DNA of 64,000 nucleotides. Origin: Marisa cornuarietis (lineage: Eukaryota; Mollusca; Gastropoda; Architaenioglossa; Ampullariidae). Position numbers and translations under genes: made by a program. Below the pieces are notes generated by a model. The model was not told the origin of the DNA. It saw only the letters and a program-made list of their open reading frames with translations, and did no database searches. The first letter of the stretch is position 1. Each line of letters begins with the position of its first letter. Below are positions 1 through 11,019 of this stretch, one piece after another. The stretch covers positions 62,001-126,000 of the forward strand of contig SMMW01000061.1 of NCBI GenBank assembly GCA_004794655.1. The letters run 5' to 3'.

Positions 1-133
1 GAGTTTGAAGTACTGAGATCAGGAGATGTCATCCGTCTTTCCAAAACGGAGGCTGGTGAGCTTCGTTCCCGACCTGCCATACTGTGCTGCCCAGCCATGA
101 GCAGAAGGCTGAGACCTCCCATCTTATCTGGAT
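1..133 (-). CDS. BBX: BBX-like exon 4 (cut by the window edge)
   Basis: After the acceptor tgttaacag, two bases complete the codon left by exon 3. The frame then reads PDKMGGLSLLLMAGQHSM, followed by a serine-rich stretch ending SPDLSTSN at the edge. It has no stop codon in this frame. The short hydrophobic GLSLLLMAGQ segment is likely a conserved motif of the family, but I cannot confirm that from memory. Confidence 0.6.
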
Positions 134-3100
134 CTGTTAACAGCAGTTAGTTCTCTCCCTTAACCATCACAAAATTCCAGAAGACATTAACAAAATGACA
201 AAAACAAAAATAAAACTGACTACAGTGGAACAGTGGTTATAGTGATTTAAAATCAAATCTGTCTACATCGCACCTGCCAACTGCCCAGAGACTATGGCAC
301 CTTGTGGTGGGCCCTCCACCCCAGATGAACTTCCTAAAACACGAGTATTTGTGGGTCTTGTTGACATCTTGCCAGGCTGTGGCAGTTTCTCAGAACTGTG
401 CCATTTGTAGTCAGGATTGGCCTTCATAAATGCATCTTTGTACTAAAGACAGACACAAAAAAGACTAATACATTATTCTATTCACGTTACTTTTAACCAT
501 AAATATTTTTAGTTTTAAACATGTCGCCACTGTTTCTCTTGTTTACTGCACAATGATACATGATATATAAATCTCTGTTTCTCTTATTTACTACACAGTG
601 ATATATTATATATAAATCAGTGTTTCTCTTGTATAAGTAGTCCATATTTTATCAGCATAAAGTGCATAAGTAGTTCATATTTATCAGCAAAAAGAGGATA
701 AGTAGTCCTTATTTTATCAGCATAAAGAGGATAAGTAGTCTATATTTATCAGCATAAGGATAAACAGTCCATATTTATCAGCATAAACAGGATAAGTAGT
801 CTGTATTTTTATCAGCATAAAGATAAGTAGTCCATATTTTATCAGCATAAAGATAAGTAGTCCATATTTTCTCTGCATAAAGAGTATAAGTAGTCTGTAT
901 TTTATCAGAAATATATGTATGTACATTTATTCTTTTAAAAACAGCTGACATATCTAGATTACATAGACAAGTGCTGTGATGTCTAAGAAAACAGCTTCTA
1001 CAACTTTATGGCAAAAATCATGTGTTGCTCATATAGTTCCTATTAGCTAATAGGTCAAAGACTGCTCAGAGATATATATATAGTGTGTGTAGAAGCAGCC
1101 ACAGTTGACTTCCCTCCGTTGACCTGACTCTATGGGGGGTTGGGGAAGGTAAGGTAGTGTGGAAGGGTAGATAACCAACACCTTTACGAATGCTGGCCCC
1201 AAGTGAGGGCTCTAACACCTCATTTCCCCCTGACCTCACAGATTTTCTACCAATAAGTGTTATAAACATCTATCCCCACAAATCCTTGACCCAACAGCAA
1301 TTGCAGAATCCTTGAGGCCTCTCAAGGCCACACTTTTCTCATAACTAAAGGAGCAATTTTTCTTTAGTTTCGGCTTTATGTCTTTGAGTACTCAGTCAAG
1401 GTTATTTCTTTGAGGAATCTCTGCTCCCGGACACCTCCTTGTTTTACCTTGTGCATGTTCTGCTTGAAGTGCAAGATTGCCATGATAAATCCATCTGGTT
1501 GTAAACCAAACACCCAGGTCTATAACTCCTCCTCATCCTAGAAGCCATGTGAGGATGAAGCAACTGCTATTCAATTACTTTTCTCAGAAAGTCATTTAAT
1601 GTTATCTTGAGGATTTCTCAAAGTGTAACAATTTCACTTTTATCTACTCTTTTCTTTCAGCCTAGCTAAATGTTTAAATGAGAAAAGAAGGGACAGCTGG
1701 AAAGTGCTGACTGAGGTGCAGATGGACTAAAGTTTGTAATGCACAGCACAAATACAGCTTCAGACAAAGTGGCAAACAGTATTGAAAATTGAAGGTCTTC
1801 TCCAACCCATAATTGCAATATGGCAGTCTGAAACCATAGGGAAAACATTTGGACAGGTATAAGTAAATGCATCTCACCTGTTTAGCCAGATTGGTGTATA
1901 TAACTTTCTCCTCCATAGCAAGGTTGGCCCACAGATCACCTAAGATCCTAGTCACACTTCGGTTGTCACGTTCTGGATGCTTCTCTCTCACCATGCTACG
2001 ATGACGCTTGCAAAATATCAGGAAAGCATTCATCGGTCGACGGATGTCTCGTTTTTCTCCTCCTTCTAGCTTATCTGCCCCTCCCTCACAAACATCCATG
2101 TCTGGCCAGGTGACCTTCGGTAAAACAAAATGCATTCAGTGCAAGAATATGGTAGAAAAAGTACACAGACTGTATCTAGGCAAAGCTATCAGTGCATTTA
2201 TATTTGTATTCAATATGTATGATTAATATGTTCAATACAATTTAAAAATTTTCAGTTTTATAAGACTTGTTGAGTGCACTGATCTCATAAAAAGAGTTTA
2301 AAGTGCTGGGAGTATTTTAAAAGTCATTTGAAAGAAATGAGTCTTCCCAGTAAGAACAGCTGTGAGACATGAGAATCAATGACAACAAGTCTGAGGTCAG
2401 TCACCAAGGTAGTGCTGGAATCAGAGAGGATGGTGTCTTGAATGCCAACAATGTAACGAAAGTCAATTGACTAGAATGTCAAGGCCAGGCATATAAAAGT
2501 CAAGGCCAGGCATATAAACGTCAAGGCCAAGCACCAGAACTAGATCTGAGTGATGTCACTGCAAAGTGCAGGTAACTGACAGTGACTGGCTAACATCATG
2601 TCCAGTGTGATCCACAGAAGTGCATGTAACAGAGGGTGACTGGCTAAAATCATGTCCAGTGTGATCCAGTCATATCACTCTTGACCAGGTGCTTGTTCTC
2701 TCTAAAGACCTGGCAATAAATATAAAGACCACACTTCTTCCATGGTGTATAATTAATATGATGAATACAACTGAGACGTTATGATTAACATGCTCATTAC
2801 CATTGACACTGTATGACAAATATGCTCAAAACAATTGAGATTAAATGCTCAATAAACTGAACTGAACCTGTTTGATGTGAACAATATATCAAGTTGAACC
2901 AATATTGTATTATGTGTGGAATCTCATAAATGGCAGTGAAATAAAAACATTAACGTCAGTTACAAATCTTTTGTTACATTAAAATAAATCAATAAATAGG
3001 GTCAAATTTGGCTATTGCTAAAAAGCAATTAGACAATGTCCAGTGGAATTTGACTAATAGTCACTAATGGAATGAGAATTTTAAAGTCTGCCATACGCTA

Positions 3101-6100
3101 AGCCAGATCTTTATAATGTCGTTTATTCTAGATTCACTTAGCTAAAAACTACTGAAGGCCTGTGGTGCATTTGTAAACAGAAAAGGGGGAATCAATTATT
3201 CATTGATAGTCATAACTGACCAGCTACCAATAATCTAAGGTCTAAACTCACTGAGAACAAGAACAGCTTCAAACTGTACTTTTGCAAGAACAGTACCAAC
3301 ATTAGATATAGTCAGAATATGTCTATGCCTGCTGTTTACGGGATACTGTGTGCTTTCCCTTGTCAAGCCCTGACAGTGCACTTGTTTTTATTCCAGTTCC
3401 TTACTCCACAACAGGTTTTGCTGCAGTGTCTTTCCAGTCAGTCTTGTTCATTGTTTGATCTCATTATGCTTTGAATTTTACGTGGAGGTAAAAACATTCT
3501 GATGACTTTTTATGTATTTGGTAGAATCAACAGAACATGAGAAAAATATGAAATCAGAAAGTAGTTCATTTCAGAATAATTACAGTAGACACAAATAAAT
3601 GTCTCAATGTTATCTAGTTTGGATATTTTGGATCTATGCATTTCAGCCATGTTGTGTGGTGAGGTATTTGTGTCATCCTGCATCTTGCTCCCTGCCTGTA
3701 ACTGAACTGTTATTGCCTTTGTTTCTTCAGTACCAGCACCTTGCTCTGTTTTCAACTGTGTTCCCATAAAACTTTAAATTTAAATGATTCCCAGGAATCT
3801 TTCTTTCTGCTGGCCTACACTTGAAATTCAAGACATTGCTTATATCGATTTTTGCTTTGCGAAGATCAACTTCGAAGGAAACTGCGGTGCCAGGGGTAAA
3901 GGCAGTGAGCGTAAATAGTGCTAAGAACACTGAAACTTGTTGCTTTTGAGATCAGCATCCATTATTATTATGTTTGTGTTTTGTTTTTAATAAAGCGCGT
4001 TGAGCCTGCCTTTATATAATTAAATAAATTTCAGCAATAACAAATATATGCCAAGTGGCATCAGTCATCTTAATCAATCAATCAATCCTCTTCGTGCTAG
4101 TTGCACATAAGGCCTCAACCAGAGCCCGCCACTGATGTCGATCGGCTGAAACTCGCTCCAGGTGACCCCATGTCCAGCCTTTTCCTTTCCTCTCCCTTTC
4201 CACTGTTCTTCTCCATCAGTCATCTTGTTTACCCGATTTTTTTTTTTTTAGTCAACTTGAATCTTAGTATCTCTTACTTCTAATCCTGTATCAGGTGTGC
4301 ATTTTTTATATGTTGGTTAAAGGCCAAACTTTCACAGTCCAGCAAGAAAGAATCGATTTGATCTGGTGGAGGAGGAGAAGTTACTTGTTGGGGCAGATGG
4401 ATACAATTAGCAAAGAATGACCACTAGGGTAGAAGAATGACCATAAGGGTAGCTGGCACCATGTGTGCTCCTGACCTCCCTCCCTCCAATTAAACCCCAC
4501 CAACCCCACCATGATATAAGCTAAAACATTCAGCTTTTAAGTTTGAACAGTTGTTCAATCCCTAAAAACACACACGGTTACACTATTTTAACATACTGCA
4601 ATTATTATTTTGATATATATATGTAACAACATGCTTGGCAACATTCAGTTTCTATCTCATGTCTTTAAAACAAAGTATTAAAAAATACATCAGCTGAAAT
4701 GGATATATTCCATGCTAACACATATTTTTCCTTGGCGAAAAAATTTTTCAGTTCAAGTCCATGAAATTACTCCTGTAAATTTCGTTTACATTTTCTTGGA
4801 TGTTGGTAAGTAGTGTTCTGTTTACTACTATGTTGATTATATCATGTTTGTAAGTTGTGTTCTGTTTACTACTATGTTGATTATATGATGTTTGTAAGTC
4901 ATGTTCTGTTTACTACTATGTTGACTATACGATGTTTATAAGTCATGTTCAGTTTACTACTATGTTGACTATACGATGTTTGCTTTCATTTCTCTCTTCC
5001 TGCTACTTTTGTTTTGCCACTGGCTAGCGCGTGGTGCGATGGCGAATGACGCTGTACAGCTGAGATCACGTGAGCATGTGAGTGGCGGCCGTCAGCAGGC
5101 CGGGGGGGGGGGCTTTTGGTCCAAGTAATCAAAGAGGAAAATTAAATGTCAAGCCCCCAGTTCGAACTGGACACGTAGTACAGACTCACCCCCTGAAAGC
5201 AGTAGCGCTACACCCCAACATTACTCCCTGTCTAGCGATCGTCTGCAACAAGAGCTAACTGCGCTAAACCCTCGCAACATGAGCAAACAGCACAGCTCAG
5301 GTGTCCTTGAGCCTGCGTGTGTGTGTGTGTGTGCGGTGAATATATGCATTTAACCTTAAGATGTGGCAACATAACCAAAAGCCTTCTATGTTTGCAAAAA
5401 CGATCATCACTGGGGAAATAAAGGCCGAAGCTGCAACACTTCATGTGAAACATGACACATGCCTCATCTTTCTGCCCAACATTGTCGACTAAAATGTGTC
5501 GGTACAGCATCACAGACGTCCGACTGCGAGAAAGAAAAAGGTTTTGTGTGCTAATTAAATCTTTACTTCATGACACACGTCAGGCAAGCGTGTGCCTCCT
5601 GAAGCTAAGCACGCCCTCACATTCGGCTCCATTCTAGAAACTGGAGGTTGATTTTGAAAAACATGGGCCAAGTAGCCTGGTGTTGCACCTATAAGCCGTG
5701 ACCTGGCAGCACAGCCCGGGGCCCATGATGTCTGTGGGACCTGTTGTTGTTGTTGTTGTTCGCCAGCAGAAATCCTGTCAGTCGCACGCAGCCAGCAGCT
5801 TGTTTGCTACACACAACTTTTCCCAAGCCCCTCTTTTAATCGTTTTGCTGTGATGAAAACTTGACGACAGTGGTATTTATGGATGAAAATGTAGGAAACA
5901 CCTAGCTCATTAGCTATGCAGATGTAGGCTACTGTAGGCTGCTGGCCGGCGACACCATCAACACACACACTACACGCGCACACACACGCACGCACAGCTC
6001 AACACACCACACTCCTGTCGCCCATGCGGTAACCAATTCGTCAATGAAAAAGCGGACAAATCGCATAATCATAACAGACTTAAGCATTAATTACTTACCT

Positions 6101-6203
6101 TCTTGCCGTCTGCTTTAATTTTGATGTTGCTGGCTAGCTGACTAGTTGGAGATGTGTTTTGTGGTGGGTGACAGCGAAGCCTGTGAGTGCCGCCCGCTGC
6201 CAT
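1..6203 (-). CDS. BBX: BBX-like HMG-box transcription factor gene, 5' part (four exons, continues off the left edge)
   Basis: Four minus-strand exons join in phase: 6203-6099 (phase 0 end), 2114-1878 (phase 0 to 0), 442-301 (phase 0 start, one base over) and 133-1 (two bases to complete the codon). Together they give about 205 residues. The HMG box lies at about residues 58-125, spread over exons 2 and 3, with RRPMNAFLIFCKRHRS, the DNR turn, and YTNLAKQ joined to YKDAFMKANPDYKW. From memory of the families, the FCKRHRS, YKDAFMKANP and W pattern is closest to bobby sox (BBX); Capicua is the next candidate. HMG boxes bind and bend DNA in the minor groove in the nucleus, and BBX is linked to growth and cell-cycle transcription. 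The N-terminal part is short compared with vertebrate BBX and lacks its long acidic run. The link of exon 1 to exon 2 rests on phase and strand only. The C-terminal part of the gene lies outside the window. Confidence 0.75.
301..442 (-). CDS. BBX: BBX-like exon 3, end of the HMG box
   Basis: After the acceptor gtctttag the frame reads YKDAFMKANPDYKW, the C-terminal end of the HMG box. A serine/proline-rich linker follows and the exon ends at CAAG before GTGCCA. The exon is 142 bases (47 codons plus one base). It is too short for an ORF search to report. Its fit to exon 2 (AKQ then YKDAF) is what makes the family assignment firm. Confidence 0.82.
631..909. repeat. Minisatellite, about 27-35 bp unit
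   Basis: About eight imperfect copies of a unit built on ttatcagcataaag and ataagtagtccatat, with variable length between copies. It lies in the intron between exons 2 and 3 of the BBX-like gene. The short open frame across it is an artefact of the repeat. Confidence 0.8.
910..1877 (-). other. Remainder of BBX-like intron 2
   Basis: Unique AT-rich sequence apart from the SINE fragment at 1105-1246. No exon or RNA gene is seen. Confidence 0.5.
1105..1246 (+). mobile_element. SINE body fragment (diverged)
   Basis: Shares the body of the complete SINE at 56437-56714: ggttggggaaggtaagg, then ctggcccc, then taacacctca and cccctgacct. The tRNA-like head is missing and divergence is higher than in the 25629-25782 copy, so this is an older insertion. 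Confidence 0.7.
1878..2114 (-). CDS. BBX: BBX-like exon 2, first part of the HMG box
   Basis: A 79-codon exon lies between an acceptor (ttttaccgaag) and a donor (CAG then GTGAGA). It codes for an acidic lead-in (WPDMDVCEGG) and then the HMG box with RRPMNAF, CKRHRSMV, the DNRSVTRILGDLW helix and YTNLAKQ. Invariant HMG positions are present: P and N in the first strand, W in helix 2, and K/A in helix 3. Both ends are phase 0. The box is cut at the start of the last helix segment, which the next exon supplies. Confidence 0.85.
2476..2530. repeat. 20-bp triplet repeat
   Basis: Three copies of gtcaaggccaggcatataaa, the last one diverged. Confidence 0.75.
4076..4205 (-). mobile_element. 3' end of a non-LTR retrotransposon
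   Basis: On the minus strand the frame reads LERVSADRHQWRALVEAL then CATSTKRID and a stop, followed by a (gatt)n tail. This is the characteristic C-terminus of endonuclease/reverse-transcriptase LINE proteins (RHQWR, LVEALCA). Only the last 40 or so codons remain. Confidence 0.7.
4803..4982. repeat. 44-bp minisatellite, four copies
   Basis: Unit contains gttctgtttactactatg followed by ttgactatacgatgtttgta. Copies differ at a few positions. Confidence 0.85.
6099..6203 (-). CDS. BBX: BBX-like exon 1 with start codon
   Basis: The ATG at 6203 opens a 35-codon frame beginning MAAGGTHRLR and ending NIKIKADGKK. It stops exactly at a strong donor (AAG then GTAAGT). The exon ends in phase 0, which matches the phase-0 acceptor of the HMG exon 4 kb downstream. 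The position beside a CpG-containing, CCAAT-bearing stretch fits a first exon. No homologous N-terminus is recognised, so the link to the HMG exon is an inference from phase, strand and distance. Confidence 0.6.
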
Positions 6204-6512
6204 GAAAGTCTCCGCTCAACTTGCTGATGTGGGTCAAGGTTGATCACTACAATAATTGTCTCCTCCCTCCCTCCCTGCCACTGCTGCCGGATTGTTTCAC
6301 CACTCTTACCACTACTTGCTGCAGTTTGGCACAGTAAATGATGCTCAACATACAAGTGTCTGGCGAGAAACAGTCACAAAGTGCGTATCTTGCGTATCTT
6401 TGCCAAGCTGTGTGTTAGGCCGCCCCGGACTTCTACCAATCGCACACTCTCTCTCACCACGTCCCAACCTTCTACCAATCAGAAACGCTCTCTCACCACG
6501 CGTAAACAAACA
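6204..6512 (-). promoter_or_regulatory. CpG-containing promoter region with duplicated CCAAT boxes
   Basis: Immediately upstream of the BBX-like first exon, base composition rises and CpG appears. A 31-base unit containing ttctaccaat and ending ctctctcaccacg occurs twice, at 6431-6461 and 6470-6500. Each copy carries a CCAAT box, the NF-Y binding core (6436-6440 and 6475-6479). NF-Y boxes near start sites are typical of TATA-less animal promoters. Transcription start sites cannot be read from the sequence. An ATG on the plus strand at 6512 (MATGYTWAES) makes divergent transcription possible. Confidence 0.45.
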
Positions 6513-6954
6513 TGGCGACTGGCTACACGTGGGCTGAGTCAGTGAATGGTGGGCCGCACTACTTTACACACGTGGAAAACGAGCCTTCAGTTTGACTACC
6601 AGTCTGCCGTTATTTACAAAAGGACCAGTAGCAACTAAGGATTTAATTAATATACAATCTGTGTTTTTTATTTATATTTCCTGGCATAGAGAAGATGTTC
6701 GTTGTAGTAAACAACTGCCGGGCAGTGTGTCATCAAACAACAGACGTACCATTTTTATTTTTTATTATTATTATTTTTTTTTGCTTTTGTAGTTTTTTGG
6801 GGGGACGGAGTAGAGAAGCGTTTAATTAAATAACTGGCTAAACTTAAAAAAATTAGATACGACTGCAATAATAAGTACTTAAAAACACCGTCGCTGCTAG
6901 TGTAAACACCCCAGGAAGTGCTAGGGCGTAGAAGGAAGAAGAAACAAATCTTTA

Positions 6955-7835
6955 CCACGAACTAGATCTCTGTGACCAAACGAGAGTCTTTAAGCGAGGA
7001 AGAAAAAGCTGATTAAAAGTATCTTCCAAGTACAAAGAAGTGACGTGCCATCAAGAAAGGGATGAATAAGTCAGCTATATAGGGAGAAATATAGATCGAG
7101 AGCCATGGAGGAGGGAATGGCACGGGTGGGGGGGGATAACAAGCCAACCAACTACTAAAAATCTTCACCAAGGCAGATCAACACATAACCTCGGTGATCA
7201 AAGTCAGAAATGGACACCTTCTCATGATAATATCCTTCAAAACAACCAGACTAGAAGCGTGAACCTGAAGATCCTACGAGAAGATGTTGAAAGAGCGGAT
7301 GGCGTTAACAGCATTCCATTTGAGCTGCTCAAGCAGTGTGGGGAACAAACAACAAAGGCCATCACTAGAAATTGAGTCTGGGAACACCAAGAATGGAGGC
7401 AATCACTAGTCATACCCCTTCCAAAAAAAAAAAAGGAAACGGCAAACGGCGCAATAACTTAATTAAACCGTATCAGCCACCCAAGCAGTCATTCTGAAGG
7501 TAATACAGAACCGCAACACCACCAACGCTGAGGAACGTCATGTGATACAGAATTCAATATCCACAAAAGTCCAAGTCATCAAAGCGCTGTACTTCTGAAA
7601 ACCAGCTAGGAGCTTACTTTCACACTACAGTGGGCACACGTCAAGGGTGTCCTCTATCACCGATGCTGTTCAACTTCTTGGAGAATATCATGGATGAAAC
7701 CCTCCATGACCATCACACTTCCATTTCCATTAGTGGAAGCCCGATTTGCATCCTAAGCTTTGCAGACGACATAGATCTGATAGCAGGCACTCACAGAGAA
7801 CTCCGAGACGCTTCAAATCCAGCATCAACAGGGCC
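6955..7835 (+). mobile_element. Non-LTR retrotransposon, truncated copy A
   Basis: Starts inside the element (cctctgtgacc aligns with copy B near 8150) and runs to the reverse-transcriptase core. It retains RQGCPLSPMLFN (motif B) and FADDIDLIAGT (motif C, catalytic FADD). It has many stops, frameshifts and internal deletions. It ends abruptly within the palm domain, where the upstream part of copy B begins, so the two copies lie head to tail. Confidence 0.8.
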
Positions 7836-10080
7836 AAGACAACGACGTACCCAGGCGCTGACATAGGCAGCGACCATGACCTTGTCCTAACGAACCTGAA
7901 GCTGAGGCTGAAAGCGAAGCGACTCTCAAACACTCCCTGAATTCGCTTTGATTTGGAGAAGCTGCAAGACCCAAAGATTGCAGAAGTCTTCAAGGCCACG
8001 GTTGGCGGAAAATTTGGCGCACTGAACCTGGTGGAATGTGATGTAGACACCCTCGCTGGAAACATCAAAGAGGTGCTACTGTCAACAGCTCAGGAGGTTC
8101 TAGGGCGACATAGGAATAAGAAACAGCCATGGGTCACGAACATCCTAGACCTCTGTGACCAAAGGAGGACCTTGAAGAGAGAAAAGAAAATCAAACCAGA
8201 AGCAGCCACCAAATACAAAGAAGTGAACTGTGCCATTAAGAAAGGGATGAAGGAACCGAGAGAGAACTCGATCGAAAGCCAGTGCCGGGACATAGAGGAT
8301 GGAATGGCACAAAGTGACAACAAAAAGGCCTACCGATTTCTAAAGACCCTCACTAAGACAGACCAGCAGAAGATCTCAGTCATCAAAGACAGCAATGGTC
8401 ACCTTCTCACAGAAGGCAATGCTGTACTCAACCGATGGACAGAGTACTGCAAGGACCTGTACAATTACCAGCTGAAGACTGACGCCAACATTCTCCAAAA
8501 CAACCAGACTAGAGACAGGGAACCTGCAGACCTACCAGTCCTACGGGAAGAGGTCGAAAGAGCTGTACATAGTTTGAAGGGAGGAAAGTCACCAGGCGTT
8601 GATAATGTACCAGCTGAGCTGCTCAAGCAGGGTGGGGAAGCAACTACAAAGGCCCTGACTGTCCTGTGCCAAAGAGTCTGGGAGCGCAAGGAATGAACAG
8701 AGAATGGACGCAGTCATTGATCATACCCCTTCCAAAGAAAGGAAACAGCAAACAGTGCCAGAACTACAAAACCATAAGCCTTATCAGTCACCCAAGCAAA
8801 GTCATGCCGAATGTCATACAGAATCTCATCAGAACCACCGCAGAAGAGCTGCTAGCAGAAGAACTGCTAGCAGAAGAACAGGCTGGCTTCAGACCACGTA
8901 GAAGCACAGTTGAGCAGATCGTCGTGTCGTCTTCTTATAGAAAAACATCTTCAGCATCAGCGGTACCTTTACCACAACTTCATTGACTTTAAGAAGGCAT
9001 TTGACAGAGTCTGGCATGAGGGGCTATGGCATGTGATGCGGAAATTCAATATTGAAGAAGGGCTCGTCCAAGTTGTTGAAGCGCTGTATAACAGCTCAAC
9101 GAGTACAGTACTCCTCAACAACTAAATAGGAACTTACTTTCGCACCACAGTAGGGGTACGCCAAGGATGTCCCCTATCACCCGTGCTGTTCAATATATTC
9201 TTGGAGAACATCATGCTTGAAGCTCTTCATGACCACCATACCTCCATTTCAATTGGTGGAAGACCAATCTGCAACCTAGGCTTTGCAGATGACAGATCTG
9301 TTAGCAGGTACAAACACGGAACTGCAAGACCTCAACAACAGACTGACAGACAGCTCAAACGCATATGGAATGGAGACCAGCACTGAAAAGAGCAAAGTTA
9401 TGATCAATGGCAACGGCAAGGCAGAGATCTTTATGAACGGGGTACAAGTCGAAGAGGTAAGTAGCTTCAAATACTTGGGAGCCACCCTCTCCAAGGGCGG
9501 CAACTCCACGCAAGATATCCGCATCAGGATCGTAACAGCAACAGCAGCAATGGCTAGGCTAGATAGGATCTGGCATAGCCACAAGATAAGGTTCACTACC
9601 AAGTACATGCTATACAAATCCCTGGTAGTGCCGATCCTGCTCTACGGATGTGACACGTGGACTCTGCTCGCCGACACGGAAAGGAGAATCCAGGCATTCG
9701 AGAACAAGTGTCTGAGGAGGCTGCTCCGGATCTCATACAAAGAACATAAAACCAACGACTTTGTAAGAAACAAGATGGCCACACTGGTAGGACACCAGGA
9801 ACCTCTACTATCAACAGTCAAGTGACGTAAGCTGGTCTTCTTTGGTCACGTGACCTGCACGACACCTTGTCGAAGACTATCCTTCAAGGCAGCTTGGAGG
9901 GTGGCCGACACCGCGGTGGTCAGAGAAAGAACTGACTTACGAACATCAAAGACTGGACTGGTCGTCCTGTACAGGACCTGCTGACTATCATCACAATAGA
10001 CAAGAGTGGCGGCCCCTGTCAGCTGCCGCGTCTATCCATGTGATCCCCACTTTGCCAGGTGCCGGTCAAGGGACGACTGA
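7836..10080 (+). pseudogene. Non-LTR retrotransposon, copy B: endonuclease end plus reverse transcriptase
   Basis: Begins with the end of an apurinic-type endonuclease (GSDHDLV at about 7870-7890). A linker follows, and then the reverse transcriptase: GGKSPGVDNVPAELLKQGG (8577-8638), LIIPLPKKGN, QAGFRPRRST, FIDFKKAFD (motif A, 8980-9006), VRQGCPLSP (motif B, 9156-9182) and FADD (motif C, 9282-9293). The downstream LLYGCDTW and FENKCLRRLLRI segment is also present. In an intact element this protein nicks the target DNA and copies its own RNA onto the cut end. The frame is broken by stops and frameshifts near 8694, 8925, 9123 and 9290. It carries a small in-frame duplication (LLAEE twice, 8850-8880). 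The 5' third is missing. The family resembles the I/Jockey-type LINEs common in invertebrates, but I cannot assign the clade. Confidence 0.85.
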
Positions 10081-10082
10081 TA

Positions 10083-10187
10083 CATGTCGAGTATAGCTCC
10101 ACTTAGAACTATGCATGTCGAGTATAGCTCCACTTAGAACTATGCATGTCGAGTATAGCTCCACTTAGAACTATGCATGTCGAGTAG
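10083..10187. repeat. 31-bp repeat, 3.4 copies, at the LINE 3' end
   Basis: Copies of catgtcgagtatagctcc acttagaactatg, nearly identical, follow the LINE coding remnant directly. A 20-base T run follows. It probably belongs to the element's 3' untranslated region. Confidence 0.85.
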
Positions 10188-10289
10188 TGCTTGAGCTTTT
10201 TTTTTTTTTTTTTTTTACACTTTTCTCATTGTATTTTTACACACTGATGTTAAATGTTTTGACTTACTTTGGTGCTAACGTAAAAGGTG

Positions 10290-10557
10290 TTTCAGCACAT
10301 CGAACAGCATACTGTCAGCATATTGACCAACCCAATGAGCAGCATACTCTCAGCATATTGGCCAGCATACTGTCAGCATATTCACCAGCACATTGAGCAG
10401 CATACTTTCTATATGTTCACCAGCACTTTGAGCAGCACATTGAGCAGCATACTCCCAGTACGTTCAGCAGCACATTGAGCAGCATACTCCCAGTACGTTC
10501 AGCAGCACATCGAGCAGCATACTCCCAGTATGTTCAGCAGCACATTGAGCAGCATAC
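10290..10557. repeat. 35-bp minisatellite
   Basis: Unit contains gagcagcatactcccagta then cgttcagcagcacatt. Regular 35-base spacing is visible at 10442, 10477, 10512 and 10547; earlier copies are degenerate. Confidence 0.85.
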
Positions 10558-11019
10558 ATATGCCCCTGACCATTTACTTCTAGTGCTGCTGGTGTGATTG
10601 CTTGGACTGACGGTATCGTCAAAACACGGACTTCGTGTCCGTCCGTACATTCAAGTCTTAGGGGCAAAAGAGCGACAACTGCACATGAAGCCGCAGAGCG
10701 GCAAAAGAACAACAGTTATGTCCCATGATGCCTTTGTGATGTGATACACTTTTCATGTTTTTATTTCATATATTTAACGGGAAATGGAAAAGGTTGGTGG
10801 ATGGCAAGTGGTTTGTAAGTCTAAGTCAGTTTTATCTTTGAATCTGTCTGTGTGTAAGTTTTTGACTGAATGTAGATTGGAGAAAACTTGATGAGTAGTG
10901 TTGAGAATTTAAGTGGAACGGTTATAAAATGTTAAGGACTTTTCTAACCCTTTGTTTTAGTTTCGTATTCTTCGTAAATTGATTTTGCTGGACTTTGAGA
11001 GGGGATACGCTGTTGTCTC
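10558..11019. other. No feature seen
   Basis: Unique non-coding sequence between two minisatellites; no frame, RNA or element recognised. Confidence 0.4.

Larger units (their letters stand above)
2115..6098 (-). other. Intron 1 of the BBX-like gene
   Basis: Mostly AT-rich, non-coding sequence. It holds a 20-bp triplet repeat (2476-2530), a LINE 3' end (4076-4205), a 44-bp minisatellite (4803-4982) and a short GT microsatellite near 5318. A GC-rich stretch with a run of eleven G lies near 5100. No convincing additional exon was found. The small frames at 3510-3930 lack splice-site support. Confidence 0.6.

Noticed and set aside
3510..3930. Two minus-strand frames, one with a signal-peptide-like start (MFLALFTLTAF)
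   Set aside because: AT-rich, overlapping, no donor or acceptor at a useful place; the BBX-like exons join in phase without them.
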